Origin: Bacteroidales bacterium
Lineage (GTDB): Bacteria > Bacteroidota > Bacteroidia > Bacteroidales > UBA7960
Direction of reading: 5' to 3'
Assembly (NCBI GenBank): GCA_007131895.1
Contig: SLPR01000016.1
Span: 1 to 6,486 of the forward strand
DNA: 6,486 bases
This document shows positions 1-5,148 of this stretch, piece after piece. The position numbers were made by a program, and so were the translations under genes. Each line of letters opens with the position of its first letter. The first letter of the stretch is position 1. A model generated the notes under the pieces. The model saw only the letters and a program-made list of their open reading frames with translations. It was not told the origin of the DNA and searched no databases.

Positions 1-363
1 ATCGGCAACTGGAAGGTAGGCTTTATGCCCCAGATGCTTATGCGCGAATACCTTACCCGAAGGGGCAACTCACGCTTCAGGCACACCCAGATACAGCCTG
101 CGCCTTGCAGTCTGCTGGGATATGAACTTAACTATTTAACCATTGAAGGTTCCAAAATCCCTTCCCGCTTTTTAAAGGTTTATAAACAACCCGAAATTGG
201 TATAGAAGGGTATGACAAAGGTGCAGCCATGCTGTTAGAGTTTTTCAAGAAAGAATTACAGCAATACAAGGTTGAAGGATTATCTGGTCTTGGACGGGAA
301 ATCATTGAAACCTGCCTGAATGGTGGTGGAGTAGATGATTACGAAAAGCTGATCAAAAAATAA
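1..363 (+). CDS. C-terminal part of an unrecognised protein (5' end outside window)
   Basis: The reading frame is open from the first base of the window, so the Met at 25 is probably internal and the true start lies upstream. About 120 residues are visible, ending in a TAA at 361-363. The visible part is mixed alpha/beta and looks soluble: there is no membrane segment and no signal peptide. It has a Lys/Glu-rich helical stretch (about residues 75-100 of the visible part) and a Gly-rich turn (NGGGVDD) shortly before the C-terminus. I do not recognise the family and assign no function. A strong terminator begins 22 bases after the stop, so this is the last gene of its transcript and is not part of the metal-ATPase operon downstream. 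Confidence 0.75.
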   Translation: MGNWKVGFMPQMLMREYLTRRGNSRFRHTQIQPAPCSLLGYELNYLTIEGSKIPSRFLKVYKQPEIGIEGYDKGAAMLLEFFKKELQQYKVEGLSGLGREIIETCLNGGGVDDYEKLIKK

Positions 364-384
364 GGATTATTTCCTGGAAATTGG

Positions 385-427
385 AAATGGCAGCGGAAGC
401 TTTTTGGGTTTTCGCTGCCATTTTTTT
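385..427 (+). terminator. Rho-independent terminator of the upstream gene
   Basis: An 11-bp perfect stem is formed by AAATGGCAGCG (385-395) and CGCTGCCATTT (413-423). The loop is 17 nt and partly A/T pairable, and the stem runs into a T7 tract at 421-427. It sits 22 nt after the stop of the preceding gene. It separates that gene from the promoter of the next operon. Confidence 0.92.
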
Positions 428-479
428 AAGCCTGCCCGAAGGGAAAGCATTTGCTTCCTTTAATTTCAAAACCGAAAGT

Positions 480-494
480 TGATAATTTTTATAA
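480..494. promoter_or_regulatory. Possible Fur-type operator
   Basis: TGATAATTTTTATAA matches 12 of 14 positions of the 7-1-7 Fur inverted repeat (TGATAAT-N-ATTATCA). It lies 43 bases upstream of the -33 box, further than usual for simple repression, and the region is AT-rich, so a chance match is quite possible. It is listed because ferrosome operons are known to respond to iron starvation. Confidence 0.25.
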
Positions 495-537
495 AGCTGA
501 GGTGCCATTTATTCTCTGTGAAATAATATGTTTTGTC

Positions 538-568
538 TTTGATATTTACTCTTTTGGGCCTATCTTTG
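538..568 (+). promoter_or_regulatory. Bacteroidota sigma-ABfr-type promoter for the operon
   Basis: The -33 element TTTG (538-541) is followed, after exactly 19 bases, by the -7 element TATCTTTG (561-568), an exact fit to TAnnTTTG. Transcription would start near 573-577, about 130 bases before the first gene at 703. No comparable promoter was seen inside the operon, so this one probably drives all five genes. Confidence 0.7.
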
Positions 569-622
569 CTTGCATGGCAGGTCTGAATATTTTCAACAAA
601 TGCAATATTTCAATGGACAAGA

Positions 623-655
623 CTGCCGGTACCGGTTTGCAGATTCAGCTTTTTT
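623..655 (+). promoter_or_regulatory. Leader hairpin with T tract, possible attenuator
   Basis: CTGC (623-626) can pair with GCAG (639-642) around the 10-bp palindrome CCGGTACCGG (626-635). Seven bases later there is a T6 run (650-655). A further ACCGG copy at 656-660 could compete for the same CCGGT arm (626-630), giving two exclusive folds. The stems are short and the spacing to the T run is long, so an attenuator role is speculative. Confidence 0.25.
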
Positions 656-702
656 ACCGGATATCAATCAGGAAAAATATGATCAACCAAAACTAAAACC
701 GC

Positions 703-1248
703 ATGCATATACTTACAGGCCTGCTGCTTTCCAGACTTTTTGCCGGCGCAGGCAAACCCCGAAAATTTAAAGGATTCCGCGGTATTGTGGAAATCAAACA
801 TACCATTCCCGGCAGGGTAAGGTTTTTTATCCCGGTTTTGAAGATGGATATGGAAAAGGGACAATTGCTTGAGCGGCAGTTGTTGAAAGCAGCGGCCATC
901 AGTCAGATAAAAGTTAACTCTTTGTTGGGTACTCTCCTGATTGTGTATGATGCGGATAAACTGGATGAGATGACGCTTACGGGGGTATTGGCCAAATTGC
1001 TCGGGTTGGAGAAAGAACTGGAAAAAACTCCTCAATCTATTCTGGGGCAGGAGGTGTCCAAATTGCTGAAATCTGCCAACAGCTCAGTTTATGAACAGAC
1101 AGAGGGTCTGCTGGATCTGAATACCGCTATTACCCTCACCTTTTTATCGCTGGGAATATGGACTATAGTCAGGGGCCCTTCTATTCTTCCCGCAGGAATC
1201 AGTTTGGTTTACTGGGCTTATAACAACAGCATGAAACAGCTGGGATAA
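703..1248 (+). CDS. Membrane protein with divergent HMA-like (IPGR) domain
   Basis: This 181-aa protein opens the operon. After a short hydrophobic N-terminus comes an HMA-like fold of the HMA_2 type: strand and motif H33-T-I-P-G-R-V-R40, a helix, and a second strand pair around residues 67-85 (LLIVYD). The CxxC metal ligands of classical HMA domains are missing; the protein has no cysteine at all. A Lys/Glu-rich linker (about 100-137) leads to two C-terminal membrane spans (about 140-156 and 160-174). The in-frame codon at 694-696 is a stop, so ATG at 703 is the first possible ATG start. Standalone proteins of this type, an IPGR domain plus a two-span tail, occur next to P1B ATPases. A role as partner, scaffold or metal-delivery subunit of the ATPase encoded downstream is inferred from context, not shown. 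Confidence 0.88.
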   Translation: MHILTGLLLSRLFAGAGKPRKFKGFRGIVEIKHTIPGRVRFFIPVLKMDMEKGQLLERQLLKAAAISQIKVNSLLGTLLIVYDADKLDEMTLTGVLAKLLGLEKELEKTPQSILGQEVSKLLKSANSSVYEQTEGLLDLNTAITLTFLSLGIWTIVRGPSILPAGISLVYWAYNNSMKQLG

Positions 1249-1287
1249 AAGGTCAAAACAGGTTGCTAACAGAAAAACAATGGTTAT

Positions 1288-1692
1288 ATGATAGGTGAAT
1301 GGATAGCCAAAGCATGGGTTAAAATTGCCGGAATCACGGTGGTGCACAGCATTCCCGGCAGGTTACGGGTTCACTTTACCGGCGGAGCAAAAGCAAAGGA
1401 GTTTTTGCAAAATCAAAAAGATGTGCCCGATAAGGTATTTTTATATAAACTCCGCGGAATGGATTCTTTTGAATTCAACCCGCTTACATCCAGAGCTCTA
1501 ATCGTTTATGACCCGGAAGTGCTGAGTGAGAAACAAATTATGTCCTGGCTCAAAAGGATTCAGGAGCTGATTGTACAAGCCGTTGTGAAAGGGGAGAGGA
1601 GTATCGGGCAGGAGAGTATTGACAAAATTGCATCACAATTAACAGAAGAAGGTTATGCATTGGAAAAGTTTGAGCAAAGAACCACTGCTTAA
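1288..1692 (+). CDS. Small divergent HMA-like (IPGR) domain protein
   Basis: This 134-aa protein begins 39 bases after the previous gene. It is essentially one HMA_2-like domain: an amphipathic N-terminal segment (MIGEWIAKAW), the motif H20-S-I-P-G-R-L-R27, a middle strand at about 57-63 and a final strand with RALIVYD (about 69-75), then a charged helical tail. It has no cysteine, so it lacks the CxxC site, and it has no clear membrane span. The shared domain and position suggest a soluble or peripheral partner of the ATPase, possibly binding metal through the conserved His or binding membrane lipid through the Arg residues; both are guesses. Its 3' end overlaps the first possible start of the ATPase by 38 bases, consistent with translational coupling. 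Confidence 0.85.
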   Translation: MIGEWIAKAWVKIAGITVVHSIPGRLRVHFTGGAKAKEFLQNQKDVPDKVFLYKLRGMDSFEFNPLTSRALIVYDPEVLSEKQIMSWLKRIQELIVQAVVKGERSIGQESIDKIASQLTEEGYALEKFEQRTTA

Positions 1693-3871
1693 ATGCATGG
1701 TCATACATCATATTCCCGGCCGTATGCGCGTTGGTTGCCGTGCCCTTCGATATCTGCAAGGGTACGAAAAGGATTTGGAGGAGCGTATTCTTGAGCTGGT
1801 GTGGGTGAAGGAGGTATCATTATCGGTGGTAACTGCCAATGTGGTGGTCACATTTGACAGCAATGATGTACTTCCGGAACTCATCACATTGCAGCTGGAA
1901 GAAATTGTTTCCTTGTTTTCCATCCCTGCGCACCAGCGCGAGCGCAAAGAAAAAAACAAACCTACCGTAAATGAAAGACGTCTTCAGGAGGAGCCGGTGG
2001 GCAGTCTGTTGCGCAATGTGCTTTTTGGGGCCGGGGCTCTCACCTATGCAGTTCTTACGAGCAGCGGAAAGGCCAAAGGAGCTTCACTTCTGGGACGTTT
2101 GCTGGGCTTTACTTCCATAACCAGTATCTCTCTGGCAATGCCCATTATAAAAAGTGGTTTTGAATCATTGCGCGATACCGGAAAACCCAATGCCGATACC
2201 CTGAGCAGTGCAGCCATTTTTGCCAGCCTGCTTTCCGGCAATACCATCTCGGCACTCACTATTATCGTGCTGGCCGACACAGCCGAACTCATTACGGCCT
2301 ATAGCATGAATAAAACGCGCAGTGCCATCCGGGATATGGTATCAACAGGTGAAAAATATGTTTGGAAAGTGATGGATGGCGATCATCTGATAAAAATTCC
2401 TGCCGACGAAATTCAGGTCGGAGACCATATTGTGGTTCATTCGGGAGAAATTATCAGTGTTGATGGTTATGTGGAAAAAGGAAGCGGCCTGGTGGATGAG
2501 TCCTCCATCACGGGAGAGTTTATGCCCCGCGAGAAAAAAGAAAATGAAAAGGTATTTGCAGGTAGTGCGGTCAAAAGCGGCACCATCACCGTTTTTGCCG
2601 AAAAAATAAAAGAAGATACGGCAGCGGCCCGAATCATTCACATGGTGGAAGAGGCCACCTTGTATAAAGCCCAGGTACAAACTATTGCCGATAGGTTTTC
2701 AGCCCAGCTTATCCCTTTGAATTTTGCACTGGGTACCATTGTTTATCTTGTTACAGGCAACCTTGTAAGGGCACTGAATATGCTGGTGATTGATTACTCC
2801 TGCGGAATCAGGCTCTCTACTGCCACCGCACTCACCGCGGCTATCTCCACTGCAGCACGCCATGGCATACTTATCAAAGGGAGCAACTACCTGGAGATGC
2901 TTGCCGAAACCGAAACCCTGATTTTTGACAAAACCGGTACCCTCACCGAAGGGAATCCGGAGGTAAAATCGGTTATACCCCTTACAGAAAACGTTTCAGA
3001 AAAAGATCTCTTGTCGCTGGCTGCTGCTGCAGAAGAAACCTCCAGCCATCCCATCGCTCATTCCATATTGGAAAAGATGAAAACCCGGGGTTGGAAAATC
3101 CCCAAACACTGCGTGATAGAGGTGGTAGTTGCCCGGGGGGTGAAAACCCAGGTAAAGAAAGATATCATCAGGGTGGGCAATGCCAAATTTATGAAAGAAA
3201 ACGGTATTTCGCTTGATACAGCAGGCGATGCTGTTTCCCGGCTGATGCTGCGGGGGGAGAATTTTGTGTATGTGGCTAAAGGCGATACCCTGGCAGGACT
3301 TATTGGCATTATGGATCCCCTTCGCGAAAACATGAAAAAATCGCTCAATCGCCTTCGCAATCTCAAAATTGATGATATCATCCTGCTTACCGGTGATGTG
3401 GAACAACAGGCCGAGCTGGTAGCTTCGCGCATGATGTTCGACCGCTTTGAGTCAGAACTGCTTCCAGAGGATAAGGCAAAATTCGCCCTGCAGCTTCAAT
3501 CCAAAGGCTACAGAGTGGCCATGATTGGTGATGGCATCAACGATGCCCCGGCACTGGCTTATGCCGATGTGGGTATCGCCCTGGGAAGCAAGCGAACCGA
3601 TCTGGCCATGGAGGCGGCAGATATCACTATACGCAGTGATGACCCCCTTACCATCCCGGCACTGATCATGCTTTCACGAAGCACCATGGGTATAGTACGG
3701 CAAAACTTTGCTACCTCCATTGGAGTTAACAGCATAGGACTGGTGTTGGGTGCCATGGGAGTATTACCTGTATTCTGGGGTGCGTTCCTGCACAACATGA
3801 CCACAGTGGCAGTAGTAACCAATTCATTGCGCTTGTTCTTTTTTGATATGAATAAAAACCAACTCAAATAA
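1655..3871 (+). CDS. fezB: P1B-type (P1B-6-like, FezB-like) metal-transporting ATPase
   Basis: This is a metal-pumping P-type ATPase of 738 aa. In order it has an N-terminal HMA-like domain with H19-I-P-G-R23 and no CxxC; spans TM1-4 (about 117-134, 146-165, 182-196, 198-215); an actuator domain with TGE (286-288); TM5-6 (about 347-366 and 373-395); the phosphorylation motif DKTGT (425-429, Asp425 phosphorylated); the nucleotide-domain H465-P466 typical of P1B; TGD (579-581); GDGIND (625-630); and TM7-8 (about 685-725). The TM6 metal site reads D-Y-S382-C383-G384 instead of CPx, closest to the SCA motif of P1B-6 ATPases, a class that includes the ferrosome pump FezB and is linked to iron. HN (713-714) and the NSLRL end of TM8 fit this group. 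Oddly, the GxG of the nucleotide domain appears as A493-R-G495. ATG at 1697 (724 aa), just after the upstream stop, is an equally good start. The class is secure; iron as substrate is inferred, with Zn or Mn as alternatives. Confidence 0.93.
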   Translation: MHWKSLSKEPLLKCMVIHHIPGRMRVGCRALRYLQGYEKDLEERILELVWVKEVSLSVVTANVVVTFDSNDVLPELITLQLEEIVSLFSIPAHQRERKEKNKPTVNERRLQEEPVGSLLRNVLFGAGALTYAVLTSSGKAKGASLLGRLLGFTSITSISLAMPIIKSGFESLRDTGKPNADTLSSAAIFASLLSGNTISALTIIVLADTAELITAYSMNKTRSAIRDMVSTGEKYVWKVMDGDHLIKIPADEIQVGDHIVVHSGEIISVDGYVEKGSGLVDESSITGEFMPREKKENEKVFAGSAVKSGTITVFAEKIKEDTAAARIIHMVEEATLYKAQVQTIADRFSAQLIPLNFALGTIVYLVTGNLVRALNMLVIDYSCGIRLSTATALTAAISTAARHGILIKGSNYLEMLAETETLIFDKTGTLTEGNPEVKSVIPLTENVSEKDLLSLAAAAEETSSHPIAHSILEKMKTRGWKIPKHCVIEVVVARGVKTQVKKDIIRVGNAKFMKENGISLDTAGDAVSRLMLRGENFVYVAKGDTLAGLIGIMDPLRENMKKSLNRLRNLKIDDIILLTGDVEQQAELVASRMMFDRFESELLPEDKAKFALQLQSKGYRVAMIGDGINDAPALAYADVGIALGSKRTDLAMEAADITIRSDDPLTIPALIMLSRSTMGIVRQNFATSIGVNSIGLVLGAMGVLPVFWGAFLHNMTTVAVVTNSLRLFFFDMNKNQLK

Positions 3872-3873
3872 AC

Positions 3874-4695
3874 ATGGAACTATCTATTCATATATCGCAC
3901 AATCTGCCCGGCAGGGTAAGGTTCCGGTTTTCCAAACCTCTGCAGGAAGTAGATAAGCTTAAGCTCCATGTAATGGAGCATGAAGGAATCAACGAAATGA
4001 ATTATTCGCCTGTAACATACAGTATGCTGGCACATTTCGATGAAAAGGTGGTAGATCTGCAGGAGATTATGATCCGCACAGCACTTGCGTTTTCTCTTGA
4101 AAATCATTTGAAACCGGTGCAGGTTACCCGAAAAACCGAACGCCAGTTTATTACCCCCAAAGGAATTGTGGCAGGTTTGAGTATCATTGTCTCAGGGTTT
4201 ACAGCGCTATTCCTGCCCCTCTCCCCTTACCAGAAAAGTCTTGGCTGGCTCAGTGCCATTACCACTTCTGCAGCAGTGCTGGAGCACGTAGGCTATGATT
4301 ACCGTAAAAAAGGGACTGTTGACCCGGAGGTGTTCTCCCTGGTGTTTCTGGCCAACCGTGCTGTTTCAGGAAGAAACTTACTGCTCCCGTCGGCCCTCAC
4401 CTGGCTGGCAACTTTTGGCAGGCATTTCTCCCCTGAAGAAGGAGAAGGGATTTTGCTGGAAATACGCAAAACAGGAGATAAGGAACAGCACTATGAAGTC
4501 AATGTGTCCAAGCTTGCTGCTAAAGAAGGGTATATGGATTTGTTGAAAGTGTTTGCCGAAAAGTTCCTCTCTTCGGAAACCGGTTTTGACAATACTATAT
4601 TCGAGAAATCCAAAACACTGCTTAAATCCCATAAAACCAATCTGGAAGGAATTGGAAAAAAAGTAAACCGTATCATTTTAAACTTTAATCAATAA
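3874..4695 (+). CDS. IPGR-domain membrane protein resembling the front half of the ATPase
   Basis: This 273-aa protein starts 2 bases after the ATPase stop, so it is almost certainly co-translated. Residues 1-80 form an HMA-like domain with H9-N-L-P-G-R-V-R16 and no cysteine. About four hydrophobic segments follow (97-116, 124-139, 152-163, 168-183), then a soluble tail of about 90 residues ending in a Lys-rich stretch. The membrane part runs parallel to TM1-4 of the neighbouring ATPase: the G-x18-SG spacing and the flanking segments match (G147...SG 165-166 here, G176...SG 194-195 in the ATPase). The TGE, DKTGT and GDGIND motifs are absent, so it cannot be an ATPase. It looks like an ATPase-derived or parallel accessory subunit, perhaps a scaffold or membrane-shaping partner. 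The homology to the ATPase membrane region is an eye alignment and needs a profile search. Confidence 0.87.
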   Translation: MELSIHISHNLPGRVRFRFSKPLQEVDKLKLHVMEHEGINEMNYSPVTYSMLAHFDEKVVDLQEIMIRTALAFSLENHLKPVQVTRKTERQFITPKGIVAGLSIIVSGFTALFLPLSPYQKSLGWLSAITTSAAVLEHVGYDYRKKGTVDPEVFSLVFLANRAVSGRNLLLPSALTWLATFGRHFSPEEGEGILLEIRKTGDKEQHYEVNVSKLAAKEGYMDLLKVFAEKFLSSETGFDNTIFEKSKTLLKSHKTNLEGIGKKVNRIILNFNQ

Positions 4696-4703
4696 AACAT
4701 CCT

Positions 4704-4958
4704 ATGAACACAAAAGGTAATTTAACAACAGGAATTCTTATCGGTGTAGGTTTGTCAGTGGCTGCTTACTACATGTACATGAAGAATAAAGACAAAGTAG
4801 ATGAGTTTTTGAAAAGCCAGGGCATCCAGCTTCCTGTTGCTGCAGGAGCCAAGGATTATGCAAGCATGAGCATTGAGGAGCTTGTGGGCACCAAAGAACA
4901 AATCGAAGACCTCATTGCCGAAATGGAGCACAAAATGAAGGAACAAGTGAAAGAATAG
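4704..4958 (+). CDS. Small single-span membrane protein with coiled-coil tail
   Basis: The last operon gene starts 8 bases after the previous stop and encodes 84 aa. The N-terminus has one Gly-rich membrane span (about residues 8-26), followed directly by a Lys-rich stretch (KNKDKVDEFLK) that should stay in the cytoplasm. A short linker leads to an acidic amphipathic helix (about 53-83, starting SIEELV), probably a coiled coil. Residue 75 is the only His, and there is no Cys or evident metal motif. The architecture resembles YtxH-like proteins and the PacL scaffold proteins that cluster mycobacterial P1B ATPases in the membrane, but I do not claim homology to PacL. Small hydrophobic proteins are also part of ferrosome operons. 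The position and overall shape suggest an assembly or scaffolding partner of the pump. Confidence 0.82.
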   Translation: MNTKGNLTTGILIGVGLSVAAYYMYMKNKDKVDEFLKSQGIQLPVAAGAKDYASMSIEELVGTKEQIEDLIAEMEHKMKEQVKE

Positions 4959-4987
4959 TTTCGCAAACCGCTCAAAGGCTTACCCAA

Positions 4988-5065
4988 CTTGTCCGGTGGG
5001 GACTTATAGCCCGCCTTCATGAGACTACCAACGTCGCCCGGCGACTTCAAGTTCGCCTGGCGACT
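4988..5065. repeat. Cluster of short GC-rich palindromes
   Basis: Three short hairpin units follow one another: GTCC...GGAC (4991-5003); the 13-nt near-perfect palindrome GTCGCC-C-GGCGAC (5033-5045); and AGTTCGCC-T-GGCGACT (5050-5065). The last two also form a direct repeat with a 19-base period, differing at a few positions. The pattern looks like a REP-type intergenic element between convergent genes. Confidence 0.6.
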
Positions 5066-5079
5066 AAAAAAGACATCTC

Positions 5080-5113
5080 AGCCCGGACGGGAACCTGGAG
5101 TCCCGACCGGGCT
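5080..5113. repeat. Imperfect inverted repeat, possible terminator between convergent genes
   Basis: AGCCCGG (5080-5086) pairs with CCGGGCT (5107-5113) and CGGGA (5088-5092) with TCCCG (5101-5105). There is one A/A mismatch between the two stems and an 8-nt loop. There is no T tract directly after it on the + strand. On the minus strand a T6 run (complement of 5066-5071) follows after about 8 bases, so it could serve as an imperfect terminator for the lipoprotein gene. It lies in the 190-base gap between two converging genes. Confidence 0.55.
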
Positions 5114-5148
5114 TGGTGCAATTTACCGACCGGGCGGGTGCAAATTCT

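Larger units (their letters stand above)
428..702 (+). other. Control region and 5' leader of the metal-ATPase operon
   Basis: This AT-rich stretch lies between the terminator and the first operon gene. I see no convincing gene in it: short frames at 451-696 and 570-770 need TTG starts, and both overlap the promoter or leader. It holds a Fur-box-like inverted repeat (480-494), a promoter (538-568) and a leader of about 130 nt from a predicted start of transcription near 575. The leader contains a loose direct repeat, AATATTTTCAA (586-596) and AATATTTCAA (604-613), and the palindrome CCGGTACCGG (626-635). Confidence 0.6.

Noticed and set aside
451..696. 81-codon + strand frame before the operon
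   Set aside because: It needs a TTG start, spans the promoter at 538-568, and its translation shows no recognisable domain.
570..770. 66-codon + strand frame from the leader
   Set aside because: It starts at TTG right at the predicted transcription start and runs in another frame into the first operon gene; the protein looks random.
664..1035. 123-codon minus strand frame
   Set aside because: It is antisense to the first operon gene and has a composition typical of a shadow frame (many Phe, Gln and His).
2996..3432. Two overlapping minus strand frames of 124-136 codons
   Set aside because: Both lie antisense to the conserved nucleotide-binding domain of the ATPase.
4959..5148. CRISPR array in the palindrome-rich gap
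   Set aside because: The units differ from each other, and spacing and length are irregular; there are no repeat-spacer units of constant size.
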